Assembly (NCBI GenBank): GCA_049975385.1
Contig: JBNGDO010000029.1
Coordinates: 1-40,746, forward strand
Source: DSWT01 sp049975385
GTDB taxonomy: Bacteria > Chloroflexota > Anaerolineae > B4-G1 > SLSP01
Direction of reading: 5' to 3'
Length of the DNA: 40,746 nt
Both the position numbers and the translations under genes were made by a program. Each line of letters opens with the position of its first letter. Within the stretch, counting starts at the first letter, position 1. Positions 31,672 through 40,005 of this stretch are shown here, one piece after another. The notes beneath the pieces were generated by a model. It searched no databases and was not told the DNA's origin. It saw only the letters and a program-made list of their open reading frames with translations.

Positions 31672-34124
31672 TCGAATGTACCTGCACGCGGCCATTCCCA
31701 AGTCGGGGGCGACGGCACGACGCCGCTAAACAGGATACCCTCCGCATCCATCGGGAAGCGCAGTAAACCCGGCCTGTCGTTATAGAAGTGGTCTTCCAAA
31801 TTCACAGCAGAGCGCATCGCCTCGAAAGCGCGTTCGGCAGCGTCCGCGCCGCCCTCACCATAGCCATCGAGGAACGCCTGCGCTAAAGCAGACAGTGGAT
31901 CGCCCGGCCAAGAATTAGCAATGGGTTGCATCGCGGCACGGCCTTCGTCGATCTGCCCTATCATCAAGAGCAACTGCGCCCGGCGAAATGACGCAAACGC
32001 GGGCCAGTGCGGCTCCTTGTTCGCCGGTTGCCACCCTTCGGCCTTGGCCACCAGCACAACCTGAGCATACCAGGGTAGCGCCGCCTCGTAGTCGCCCTGA
32101 CGGAAGCGCGTCTCGCCTTCGTTCACCAACCAGCGTAGCCGGTCTTCGACGGTGACTTCCGCTTCCGCGCCCCACCCGCTGTGCTCAAGATCCACCGCGG
32201 TCTCGGCGAGCACATAACGCCCCACGCCTGCATCCCAGCGCCAGACTTGTCGCCCCAGCGGGTGATTGACCAATTTGTGATCGAAGCCCAGGCTGTAGAG
32301 GTGCGGGTAGGTGAGCACAATCTGCATTACGCCGGCCTGCGTGGGATCGGGTTCCAGCGTGTAACGCGACTCGCCGGCCCAACTGAGCAGATCCGCGCGG
32401 AAAAGCAAGATGAAGTTCTCAGCGGTCCGGCGAAGAACTTGCAGGTAGTCCCAGTACCCGCTCCCGCCCATACGCCCATACGTCGCCAGAAGCTCGGTCA
32501 AGCCATCGCCGGTCAGGTCTTGCGCTTCGACTGCGCCGGGCCACAGATTCGGATCAACCTCCATATTGTCCGGCCACGGGACAGGCATAACTTGCCAATT
32601 CCCGCCATCACTATAAGCGTAGAGCAACGGCGCGCCGCCGATACCAACGCCAATGACCAATTCGGTCTCCACACCGGGATCGAGATCGACCGGCAATACT
32701 TGCCCACCCTCCCTTCCGGGTAGGTCGGCGGCCATGCGCGCCAGGGTCGGTTGTTGTTCGGCGAGCGGGACGTCCGTTGCAATCGCCGCATCGAGGTAAG
32801 CCAGCGTGTCCGCACACAACGCTTCAGCCAACTGTTGCAACGTGGCAGCGTCAGGGTGACCACCCCCCGTCGTCATCTCAGCGAGCCAAGCCTCCGTTTG
32901 GAGGAATGGCGACGCGGTTGTCGGCGCAAACCACGCCACCGGTTCCGGGCCAAGCAACGGCGGCCGCGTGTGCGACGGGAGCAGCAGTTGCGATTCCCAG
33001 GTCGCGACGGCTGCAACCCTCAAGCCGTCTTCGCCGGCGTAAGCCAGATACCGTCCATCCGGCGACCACACGGCCTTCCCATAGCCGAGCGCGCGTATGT
33101 CGGCCTTGTCATCGACGCGCACGAGCCGCGTGCTGCCCTCTTCCCCCACCACCTGAAACCACACCTGAAAGGCCAACCAGTGCCCATCAGGGCTCCAGAC
33201 CGGCGCGGGCGGCCATCCGCCGCGTCCCGCCGGTTCGTAATCGAACAGGATGTCGTGCGTGCGACGCTCCAGGTCGAGCAGCAAGATGCCGATGCGCCAA
33301 ACGCCATCCCCCCTTAGCTCATCACCAACGACCCAGGCTAAACGTGTCCCATCCGGCGACCAGGAAGGACTACCGATAGCAAAGTATTCTCCCGGCGTGA
33401 AACCGAATTCCGTCAAGTCCAGCGGTTCCGGGCCACGTCCCCAGTGATAGATCCACGGCTCGCCGCGCCGGTCATACGCAATCGCGTCGCCATCCGGGGA
33501 CGGCGCGGGAAAAGCACTGCTCATCTCGTCCGCATCGAGTATCTGGAAGTCACTGCCATCTGCTCGCATTATGGAAAGGTAGCCATAGGCCTGTACCTCT
33601 GTCTCCACGCCTCCGACAATGAGCCAGCCGGGCCGCGCCACCCACCATACAGGGAACTGCACAATCCATTCAGCAACGTCTGGCAACCGTTGTTGCTCTC
33701 CGGTGAGGATATCTTTCCACAGCAACGTATGCTTTCCACCCCCATACACGGTATGTATGGCTTCCGTCCCATCCGGCGAAAGCGCCACCTGGTAAGGGAC
33801 ATTCGCGGGGAGATCCAACGCCATGACCTCGCCAGTCCCCGTGACGCGCCACAATCGATCATCGATGCTGTAAACGAGACCTGCGGCCAGGGGCGGCAGT
33901 TTTGGCATAGGGGTGGCGGTTGGCGGCAACGCGGTCGCCGTTGGCGATGGAGTGGCTTCCGGCAACGCCGTTGGTGTAATCGTAAGGGACGTAGTCGGTG
34001 TAGCGGGAAGCGGCGCCGATGTCGCTGTGGATGTGGGTGTGACTTCGGACGCAGTACACGCCGTCAGCAAAACGAGAAGCAAACCCAAGCTGAGGTAGAG
34101 ACATTTGTTACGTGATCCACTCAC
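31668..34124 (-). CDS. Large PT-rich lipoprotein with TolB-like propeller and TPR region
   Basis: The 818-residue protein starts at GTG 34124, overlapping the upstream stop (GTGA) behind GGGAG; earlier in-frame ATG codons run into the neighbouring gene. A signal peptide ends in the lipobox LLTACTAS, so it should be a lipoprotein outside the membrane. A proline/threonine stalk follows, then a propeller with WSPDG repeats (PSWSPDGTRLAWV, PVWSPDGHWLAFQ, AVWSPDGRYLAYA). Further on there is a domain with an integrin/FG-GAP-like DLTGDGLTELLATY block, and TPR-like helices near 690-760. It may sense or bind ligands at the cell surface. It is the last gene of a four-gene surface cluster. Confidence 0.85.
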   Translation of the reverse strand: MSGSRNKCLYLSLGLLLVLLTACTASEVTPTSTATSAPLPATPTTSLTITPTALPEATPSPTATALPPTATPMPKLPPLAAGLVYSIDDRLWRVTGTGEVMALDLPANVPYQVALSPDGTEAIHTVYGGGKHTLLWKDILTGEQQRLPDVAEWIVQFPVWWVARPGWLIVGGVETEVQAYGYLSIMRADGSDFQILDADEMSSAFPAPSPDGDAIAYDRRGEPWIYHWGRGPEPLDLTEFGFTPGEYFAIGSPSWSPDGTRLAWVVGDELRGDGVWRIGILLLDLERRTHDILFDYEPAGRGGWPPAPVWSPDGHWLAFQVWFQVVGEEGSTRLVRVDDKADIRALGYGKAVWSPDGRYLAYAGEDGLRVAAVATWESQLLLPSHTRPPLLGPEPVAWFAPTTASPFLQTEAWLAEMTTGGGHPDAATLQQLAEALCADTLAYLDAAIATDVPLAEQQPTLARMAADLPGREGGQVLPVDLDPGVETELVIGVGIGGAPLLYAYSDGGNWQVMPVPWPDNMEVDPNLWPGAVEAQDLTGDGLTELLATYGRMGGSGYWDYLQVLRRTAENFILLFRADLLSWAGESRYTLEPDPTQAGVMQIVLTYPHLYSLGFDHKLVNHPLGRQVWRWDAGVGRYVLAETAVDLEHSGWGAEAEVTVEDRLRWLVNEGETRFRQGDYEAALPWYAQVVLVAKAEGWQPANKEPHWPAFASFRRAQLLLMIGQIDEGRAAMQPIANSWPGDPLSALAQAFLDGYGEGGADAAERAFEAMRSAVNLEDHFYNDRPGLLRFPMDAEGILFSGVVPSPPTWEWPRAGTFD

Positions 34125-34906
34125 AAATCCCGCTCCCTGGCGGCGATTACCACCACATCCTCCGGCCCGTAAAGATGACGTGCGATGAAAGCTCGCCATA
34201 CACCGTCCGGCGACACTAAAACCGGCCCACGGGTGGAAATCTGCAGCGCGTCATCACCGGGCATAGTCGCGTTCACACTGTCTGTCGGACGCGGAGCAAG
34301 GTCCCGGAGCACATCACTGGGTACAGCGGTCACCTGCTGACGAGAGTCGGTCTGCGGGGCATAGCGCCACTGAGACACACGCGCGCCGCAGGTTTCTATG
34401 TAGTACAGCACACCCTCGACGTCCCAGCCGTGCAACTCGTAGACACAACGTCGTATCTCCGCGCCCGCTGCGAAAGCTTTGGGCGCACTCCACAACACAT
34501 TCGGCATCGTCGGCACGCGCATCACCGTATCCGACTCAGCCCGCACCGTCGGGCGGTAACGATGAATCGCCGGTGTGATCAAAATCACCAGCCCAACCAG
34601 CGCCAGCGCCACACGCGCAACCTTACGCGGGCGCCCCCCAAACAACGCGATAGCAACGAGTACCAAACTCGCTACGAACACGCTCCAGAAGACCAGCGGA
34701 TACGAGAAAGCATGGCCCAACAGAAAGAAATACCACATTCCCAGAATATCCAATGAAGAAATAGAGCCATTAGCCACAAGAGACTTGACATAGAGCAAGC
34801 CCAACACCAGATAACGCGCGACAAACAGAACTCCGCCCAATACTAGCGCTGCCGTCACCAGCCAACGCCCACCCCGGCGCGACGTAAACGAATCTTCGAT
34901 TGTCAT
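34121..34906 (-). CDS. Membrane protein of unknown function
   Basis: This 261-residue protein has probably four membrane segments in the first 120 residues: WLVTAALVLGGVLFVARYLV, ILGMWYFFLLGHAF, WSVFVASLVLVAIALF and VARVALALVGLVILITPAI. A soluble C-terminal half follows with two cysteines (RRCVYELHG, IETCGARV), probably outside. GGAGGGTGCT precedes the ATG. No family is recognised. Overlap with the lipoprotein gene downstream indicates they are made together; it may help place or sense with that lipoprotein. Confidence 0.8.
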   Translation of the reverse strand: MTIEDSFTSRRGGRWLVTAALVLGGVLFVARYLVLGLLYVKSLVANGSISSLDILGMWYFFLLGHAFSYPLVFWSVFVASLVLVAIALFGGRPRKVARVALALVGLVILITPAIHRYRPTVRAESDTVMRVPTMPNVLWSAPKAFAAGAEIRRCVYELHGWDVEGVLYYIETCGARVSQWRYAPQTDSRQQVTAVPSDVLRDLAPRPTDSVNATMPGDDALQISTRGPVLVSPDGVWRAFIARHLYGPEDVVVIAARERDL

Positions 34907-34950
34907 AGCACCCTCCTGTGAACCGAATCGTTATTTACAGCGCTTCATCC

Positions 34951-35358
34951 TCACCATGAGGACGCCACTTGCTCTCGGTAAAACGCCAGTTCCTCCGGCC
35001 TATGTTTTTGGTAATATGCGTGCAACGACTCCGAATCCTCAATCAAATCAAGCAAGGTTTCCCAATCCGCCACGGCCAATTCATCTTTGCCCCACTGCTG
35101 ATAAGCGCGTGCACGATTATTCAAAGCGTGAAGCGAATTCGGCGCAAGTTCGAGGGCAGCGGTACAGTCCTCAACGGGCTCTGCGTACGCGCCAGAGCGC
35201 GCATACATCGCGCAACGGCTGATGTACGCAGTAACGTTGCTGGGGTCCTCCACAATCAGCGCCGTAAATTCGGCCACCTGTCGCTCCGCCTGGGATTGGC
35301 AACCGGCCAGCACATTCATACACAGCAAGAGCAAACAGCACAGATTCGTTCGTGACAT
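34951..35358 (-). CDS. Small TPR lipoprotein
   Basis: The 135-residue protein has the signal peptide MSRTNLCCLLLLCMNVLAGC with lipobox LAGC, and two or three TPRs (NVTAYISRCAMYARSGAYAE; LHALNNRARAYQQWGKDELA). ATG 35358 is set by CAGGAGGTGCG directly before it; the longer open frame upstream is not used. TPRs bind proteins, so it may be a scaffold in the outer envelope layer. It lies between the 36-residue membrane peptide and the four-TM protein, in the same direction. Confidence 0.87.
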   Translation of the reverse strand: MSRTNLCCLLLLCMNVLAGCQSQAERQVAEFTALIVEDPSNVTAYISRCAMYARSGAYAEPVEDCTAALELAPNSLHALNNRARAYQQWGKDELAVADWETLLDLIEDSESLHAYYQKHRPEELAFYREQVASSW

Positions 35359-35458
35359 CGCACCTCCTGAGCGTATGGCTGCAAACGCACATAAATCAGC
35401 ATAACCACGCTTTTTGCCATGTGCTTGACGCAACCACCACGTTTGCCTTACGCTCCTC

Positions 35459-35569
35459 TCAGCCCAGCAGCCACGGCAACGCCAACAGCAAGACAATCAA
35501 CGGCAGTGCGCCCAAAAACAGCAAGAGCACGTTCGTCCACAGATTCGACTTTGTGTTTTGTGTATGCAT
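35459..35569 (-). CDS. 36-residue single-span membrane protein
   Basis: ATG 35569 with TTAGGAGGG 5-6 nt upstream opens a 36-codon frame. A polar head MHTQNTKSNLWTN is followed by a hydrophobic segment of about 22 residues rich in Leu (LLLFLGALPLIVLLLALPWL) and a stop. The strong ribosome site and clean topology make it a likely real small protein. It is the first gene of the surface-protein cluster. No family is recognised. Confidence 0.65.
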   Translation of the reverse strand: MHTQNTKSNLWTNVLLLFLGALPLIVLLLALPWLLG

Positions 35570-35590
35570 ACCGGCCCTCCTAAAAAACAG

Positions 35591-35624
35591 TCAACGGATT
35601 CAACGGATGAAACGGATTCAAATC
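35591..35624. repeat. Degenerate 9-bp repeat
   Basis: Three imperfect units (tcaacggat, tcaacggat, gaaacggat) lie just upstream of the ribosome site of the 36-residue gene. The same unit is at 816-846. Confidence 0.7.
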
Positions 35625-35736
35625 TGCCATAAGCAAAGACGCCTTTTCTATACGAAATGTTCCCGCCCAATGTCGCGCGCACTCTCAGTATACCGGAACG
35701 TCGCGGCGGTGCCTACTGTGAAAATCCACAGGAAAA

Positions 35737-35769
35737 TCGGGGCGAGATGTTTTCAACATCTCACCCCGA
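35737..35769 (-). terminator. Terminator of the sigma-factor operon
   Basis: A 15-bp stem (35737-35751 with 35755-35769) has one G-T type wobble and a 3-nt loop. On the minus strand it is followed by TTTTCC. It lies about 65 bp after the stop of the 783-residue protein gene. Confidence 0.7.
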
Positions 35770-35790
35770 CGCTCTACCCTCGCTACGAAC

Positions 35791-35830
35791 ATCTCCCCCC
35801 CTCTGGGGGGGATTAAGGGGGGGGATCTCC
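35791..35830. repeat. C/G-homopolymer palindrome
   Basis: Seven C, TCT, seven G (35795-35811), then attaa and eight G, flanked by atctcc on both sides. Such 'ccctctggggg-attaagg' words are widespread intergenic repeats in bacteria. It lies between the 783-residue gene and its terminator. Confidence 0.5.
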
Positions 35831-35834
35831 TCAC

Positions 35835-38186
35835 CTATTCAGACGCCGCGTCGGCGACGTAATCCTCCCGCACGGCCTGCACGTAGGCTGTGAAGTAGGT
35901 CAGCCCGTCGCCGCTGACGCCGGAGAAGCGCCAGACAGGTTGTACCAAAGTAGACGGTAGACGGTAGACGGTAGACGGGGGATTTCCCGCAGGGATATAC
36001 TGGTATTCATAGTAATAGACCAGTTCCGCACTGTGTACAGTGAAAGCCGTTTGCATCGCGCGTTCGAGGCGATTATCTCGCTCAACGATCTGCGGGCCGG
36101 GTTCCAGCGGCGACGGGGCAGCGCAGGGCAGGCGATCAATCTCGCCGCCGCTGCTCATGCCATCCACACGTACGACCGGCAAACCGGCTGTCATCATCCC
36201 TGGGCGAACGACGGCTTCGATGCGGACTTGTCGCTCTTCCGTCACGTGCGCTACAAAATCCTGGTTCATCCCGGCAAAAAACGACTCCAGGATGTAACGT
36301 TCATCGCGACTACATTCAGTCAACACCGCCACATCTTGCCCATCTACGGTTTCTTGTGTAATGTGACCGAAGAATACATAACGCTGCTCCTCAGGCCAAA
36401 GTTGCATAAATGAAGTGATGTCAATGCTTTGTCCGTACAACGCGCGCGGATCATCGGTCGAGACGATCTGTCCCTGGATGCGCGCTTGCAGGCGATTGAG
36501 TTGCGCCAGTTCGGCCATCATCGCGTCAGTACCACTCAGGGGATAATCGTACTCCACGCCGGGAATACGAGCGAGAGACGCTTCGATCCACTCCCGGTCG
36601 CCCTCCCGTAGCAACGTGGCGGCCACCACGCCGGTCAGTTCTACCGTCTGCCCCAACGCGAAGGGCGCTTCCGGCGTGGGCATCTCGCCAGCCGATTCCG
36701 GCTGCACCACCACGCTGACTGTGTTGCCGCCCTGCGTAACCGGGCCTTGCTCGGCATAGGGCGGCGTGCTAAGGTACTGCCAGTCCAGCGAATCACCGGG
36801 CGTGAAACCGACAGGGGCGGCAACTTCGATGCGCGCGCCGTTGCCCAACTCGGCGGGCGGGTCAGGCAGGGGATAACGCGCGCCGGTATCCTCCACCAGC
36901 CAGGCCGTGTCACCTTCGCGCTGGAATGTTCCGATCACAACTTGCACTGGCATACCGTCGGTCACCGCCTCCCAGTGCTGTACGGCCAGCCGCCAGGTGT
37001 TGTGAGCAAGGCTCTCTACCACCACGCCAGTGACGCGCAAATCATTGTAGCCGATGCGTGTCAAGTCCTCGGCATCGGGAACGTCGTTGAGCAGGAAACG
37101 TGAACCATCCTGCGTGGTCACTTGCGCCCACACGGATTGTCCCGGCTGCTCTGGTTGGAGAATTTGCACCCATCCCTGAACGGTCACGCGTTCCCCCACA
37201 GCGCGCGCGGGTGCCGGGCGGCGGAACGTGCGGATGTCCGCCCCGATATGAGAAGTATGGTCCGTCTCCAACCGGAACGCCTCGCCGGAGAGCAACGCCT
37301 CCCACGCTTCCCGCGCCGACAGGATCGGGTAACTTTGTAGTTGCTCGAAAGCCAACAGCGGAATGTGCGCGTACTGCACTTCTCCAGCAGCGTTGACCAC
37401 CACATGCATCACCGCCGCATCGCCGATAAGGGGGTGGCCGTCCAGTTCCACAGTCACGTCAAGCGCCAGGAAAGACTCGTTGGGCCGGCTGACATATTCC
37501 TCTGAGGGTGTGAGGTGATAGTGCTCAGGTAGCAGGTTGCGAGCGCGCAGGAAAGCAACTGCAACCTCCGACGCCTGCTCGAGGTTCGACGCGTCGCCGG
37601 GCGCAGCCACTGCGGCGTCGTTCCCATAATGGACGCCGCCCATCGGCCCGGCAAAGCGGAAGGTGAGCGTCCGCCCATCGCTGCCCATCACCACGAGCGC
37701 CTCCGGATCGCGCGGATCGCGGTAGACTTGCGGATCGGGCAGGCCGAAGTCGCGCGCCCAGGCCAACGCCGCCTCGGGCGTGCCGGGGATGTTCTCCGTG
37801 ACGTTGTACACCGGCGCGCGGTCGGGCGACGTGGGCAGTTCGACGCCCAGCAGCAATTCCGCGCCGGAAAGCAATCCATCGACAATCATCTCGCCGCCAC
37901 CAGAGGCCGAGGCCAGGCGCGGGAGCAACGGCAAATCCAGCTTATCTCGATCGCCGGGCAACAAAGGCCAGGCCCATACCACCAAAAGCACGACAGCCGC
38001 AGCCATCGCCGCTAAAGCTAATCGTTTGAACATTGCTTGCCTCCTCTCAGGTCGGAGGTCTCGAGCCAGTTCCGTAGCGTTCCAGCGCGCCAGCACGTCG
38101 CGTTCGAGGCGTCCGGCAAACGCCGCGTCGGGCCGGGTCTCTTCGGCCAGATCGTACAGCGTTTGTGCAGTTTTGTCCTTATCCAT
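35835..38186 (-). CDS. Large membrane-anchored protein, probable anti-sigma partner
   Basis: The 783-residue protein has a short cytoplasmic head of about 50 residues (DKTAQTLYDLAEETRPDAAF, AGRLERDVLARW), one membrane segment (about 53-73, LALAAMAAAVVLLVVWAWPLL) and a long extracytoplasmic part of unrecognised type with several beta-rich blocks (VTVQGWVQILQPEQ, ARIQGQIVSTDD). Its ATG overlaps the sigma gene stop by 8 nt. Position and topology fit an anti-sigma factor, but no zinc HxxxCxxC motif is present. Residues PPSTVYRLPSTLV near the C terminus are a translated heptamer repeat. Confidence 0.7.
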   Translation of the reverse strand: MDKDKTAQTLYDLAEETRPDAAFAGRLERDVLARWNATELARDLRPERRQAMFKRLALAAMAAAVVLLVVWAWPLLPGDRDKLDLPLLPRLASASGGGEMIVDGLLSGAELLLGVELPTSPDRAPVYNVTENIPGTPEAALAWARDFGLPDPQVYRDPRDPEALVVMGSDGRTLTFRFAGPMGGVHYGNDAAVAAPGDASNLEQASEVAVAFLRARNLLPEHYHLTPSEEYVSRPNESFLALDVTVELDGHPLIGDAAVMHVVVNAAGEVQYAHIPLLAFEQLQSYPILSAREAWEALLSGEAFRLETDHTSHIGADIRTFRRPAPARAVGERVTVQGWVQILQPEQPGQSVWAQVTTQDGSRFLLNDVPDAEDLTRIGYNDLRVTGVVVESLAHNTWRLAVQHWEAVTDGMPVQVVIGTFQREGDTAWLVEDTGARYPLPDPPAELGNGARIEVAAPVGFTPGDSLDWQYLSTPPYAEQGPVTQGGNTVSVVVQPESAGEMPTPEAPFALGQTVELTGVVAATLLREGDREWIEASLARIPGVEYDYPLSGTDAMMAELAQLNRLQARIQGQIVSTDDPRALYGQSIDITSFMQLWPEEQRYVFFGHITQETVDGQDVAVLTECSRDERYILESFFAGMNQDFVAHVTEERQVRIEAVVRPGMMTAGLPVVRVDGMSSGGEIDRLPCAAPSPLEPGPQIVERDNRLERAMQTAFTVHSAELVYYYEYQYIPAGNPPSTVYRLPSTLVQPVWRFSGVSGDGLTYFTAYVQAVREDYVADAASE
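35949..35980. repeat. GTAGACG heptamer array inside a coding sequence
   Basis: Four copies of GTAGACG in tandem, read in frame on the minus strand as STVYRLPSTL. The same heptamer occurs at 24313-24345. The frame stays open through it and the protein continues about 35 residues further. Confidence 0.85.
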
Positions 38187-38775
38187 TGTCCAACCTCTCC
38201 CGTAAATCCCGCAACGCGCGATTGATCAACGATTTGACCGCGATCCGGCTGCGGCCCATCGCCCGCGCCGTCTCCTTGTAGGTCAGGCCGCCGAAGAAGT
38301 GCAAAGCGACGGCCTGTGCCCGGTCGGGCGACAGCGCGCGCAGCGCTTGCGCCAACACTGCCATCCGTTCCGCGTGGACGAGCGCCGTCTCCGGCAACGG
38401 GGCCGGGTCGGGCGGGTCCCAGGCGTCGTCCGCGACCCCAGGTGGAACGGCGGCCTGGGTGCGGCAGGCATCGGCATAGCGCCGTGACGCAATCGCAAAG
38501 AGCCAGGCGGCGAACGTTCCACGCTCGCGGTACCGGGGCAGGCTTTCCAGCGCCGCCATGAACGTCTGCGACGTCAGGTCTTCGGCGGGTTGTACTGCGC
38601 CGGTACGGACGTAGAAGTAGCGGTAGATCCTCGGCAGATAGCGCCGGTAGAGCGCCGCGAACGCCGCCCGCTCGCCGGCCTGAGCCTGCCGCGCCAGGAT
38701 CGCATCGGAAACCTCGCTCGAAACATCCGTGTGAATTATGTTATCTTGGATCATCGTATGGCACGCGCGTTCCAT
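38179..38775 (-). CDS. ECF-type RNA polymerase sigma factor
   Basis: The 198-residue protein has region 2 (AFAALYRRYLPRIYRYFYVR; AEDLTSQTFMAALESLPRYR; TFAAWLFAIASRRYADACR) and region 4 (LSPDRAQAVALHFFGGLTYK; ETARAMGRSRIAVKSLINRA), with a Pro-rich linker. There is no region 1.1 or 3, as usual for ECF factors. Start choice lies between ATG 38775 and ATG 38754; neither has a ribosome site. The downstream membrane protein is its probable regulator. Confidence 0.93.
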   Translation of the reverse strand: MERACHTMIQDNIIHTDVSSEVSDAILARQAQAGERAAFAALYRRYLPRIYRYFYVRTGAVQPAEDLTSQTFMAALESLPRYRERGTFAAWLFAIASRRYADACRTQAAVPPGVADDAWDPPDPAPLPETALVHAERMAVLAQALRALSPDRAQAVALHFFGGLTYKETARAMGRSRIAVKSLINRALRDLRERLDNG

Positions 38776-38861
38776 CTATAAGGTATATCGGAAAAACTCT
38801 AGCATGGGTAGCAGAGATTTCAACCCTCCACTTACACACCAGGGTTGTAGAATGAAAATAG

Positions 38862-38938
38862 AGTAATCGGGGATCTGTAATCGGTAACTGGGGATTAGTA
38901 ACCGGTTACCAATTACCAATTACCAGTTCCCCATCACC
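38862..38938. repeat. Inverted heptamer array upstream of the ABC exporter operon
   Basis: Left half: GTAATCG, GTAATCG and GGTAACT units. Right half: GGTTACC, AATTACC, AATTACC and AGTTCCC. The halves are complementary and meet at aaccggtt. It is the same unit family as at 2469-2554 and 3643-3794. It lies 16 bp upstream of the GTG start and may fold in the leader. Confidence 0.75.
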
Positions 38939-38954
38939 AAGTCAAGGAGGAAAC

Positions 38955-40004
38955 GTGAGTGAATCGCAAATTGTCGTAAAAAATCTGTACAAGACGTATC
39001 GCGTGCCGGAGCGCGAGGCGGGGGTGGGCGCGGCGCTCAAGAGCCTGGTGCACCGCGTCTACCGGGACGTGGAGGCCGTGCGCGACGTGAGTTTCGAGAT
39101 CGCGCGCGGGGAATTCGTCGGCTTCATCGGGCCGAACGGGGCCGGCAAGACGACGACGCTCAAGGTGCTGTCGGGGCTGCTGCACCCGACGTCGGGAGAG
39201 GTGCGGGTGCTCGGCTTCACGCCGTGGGATCGCCGGCACGATTATCTGCGGCGCATCAGTATGGTGCTCGGCAACAAGAGCCAGATGTTGTGGGACATCC
39301 CGCCGCTCGATAGCTTCAACGTGCTCGGCGACATCTACCACGTGCCATCCGCCGAATTCAAAGATACGCTGGATGAACTGGTGGCGCTGCTGGACATGGA
39401 GGAACTGCTCACCAAGCCGGTGCGCAACTTCTCCCTCGGCGAGCGGATGAAGTGTGAACTGGTCGCCGGGCTGCTCCACCGCCCGGATGTGCTTTTCCTC
39501 GATGAGCCGACGTTGGGGCTGGACGTCTCGATGCAGGCACGGTTGCGGCGTTTCTTCGCGGAGTACAACCGGCGCAGTGGCGTGACCGTCATCCTCACCA
39601 GCCACTACATGGCCGACGTGGTCGCGCTGTGCCCGCGCGTGATCCTCATCCACCACGGGCAACTGCTCTACGACGGTGCGCTGCAAGGACTGGCGGAGAA
39701 GCTCGCGCCGTTCAAGCTGATCCGGCTGGCGCTGCGGAATGGGCATACGACGGAGGAGATTCTTCGCTCCGCTCAGAATGAGTGGCCCGCTCAGAATGAG
39801 TGGCCCGCTCAGAATGACGGCGCCAATGTAGAAATGTTGGAGTACGACGACAATCACTTCACACTCCGCGTCCCCCGCGCAGAGACGCCCGCCATCGCCG
39901 CGCGCCTGCTCAACACGCTGCCCGTCGTCGATTTCGCCGTCGAAGATCCGCCAATCGAGGCGGTGATCGATCAAATCTATCAGGAAGGAAAGGTGGAGGT
40001 GTGA
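38955..40004 (+). CDS. ABC-2 type exporter, ATP-binding protein (NatA-like)
   Basis: The 349-residue ATPase has Walker A IGPNGAGKTTTLKVLSGLL, the Q-loop region near VLGNKSQM, the signature FSLGERMKCELVAGLLHRPD, Walker B VLFLDEPTLGLD and the switch His in ILTSHYM. The N-terminal extension (PEREAGVGAALKSLVHRVYR) is typical of the long uncharacterised ABC-2 ATPases. GTG 38955 follows AAGGAGG by 4-5 nt. A tripled 18-bp repeat is inserted at about residues 268-289 (SAQNEWPAQNEWPAQND), after the nucleotide-binding domain and before the C-terminal domain. It is the first gene of an operon with a RibD-like reductase and an ABC-2 permease. Confidence 0.92.
   Translation: MSESQIVVKNLYKTYRVPEREAGVGAALKSLVHRVYRDVEAVRDVSFEIARGEFVGFIGPNGAGKTTTLKVLSGLLHPTSGEVRVLGFTPWDRRHDYLRRISMVLGNKSQMLWDIPPLDSFNVLGDIYHVPSAEFKDTLDELVALLDMEELLTKPVRNFSLGERMKCELVAGLLHRPDVLFLDEPTLGLDVSMQARLRRFFAEYNRRSGVTVILTSHYMADVVALCPRVILIHHGQLLYDGALQGLAEKLAPFKLIRLALRNGHTTEEILRSAQNEWPAQNEWPAQNDGANVEMLEYDDNHFTLRVPRAETPAIAARLLNTLPVVDFAVEDPPIEAVIDQIYQEGKVEV
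39757..39821. repeat. Tandem 18-bp repeat inside the ABC ATPase gene
   Basis: gctcagaatgagtggccc occurs at 39771-39788 and 39789-39806, with a third, partial copy from 39807 (gctcagaatgacggc). It is preceded by gagattcttcgctcc. The whole is the reverse complement of a common intergenic word (cattctgagcgaagcgaaga), here read in frame as RSAQNEWPAQNEWP. Confidence 0.85.
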
Positions 40005-40005
40005 T

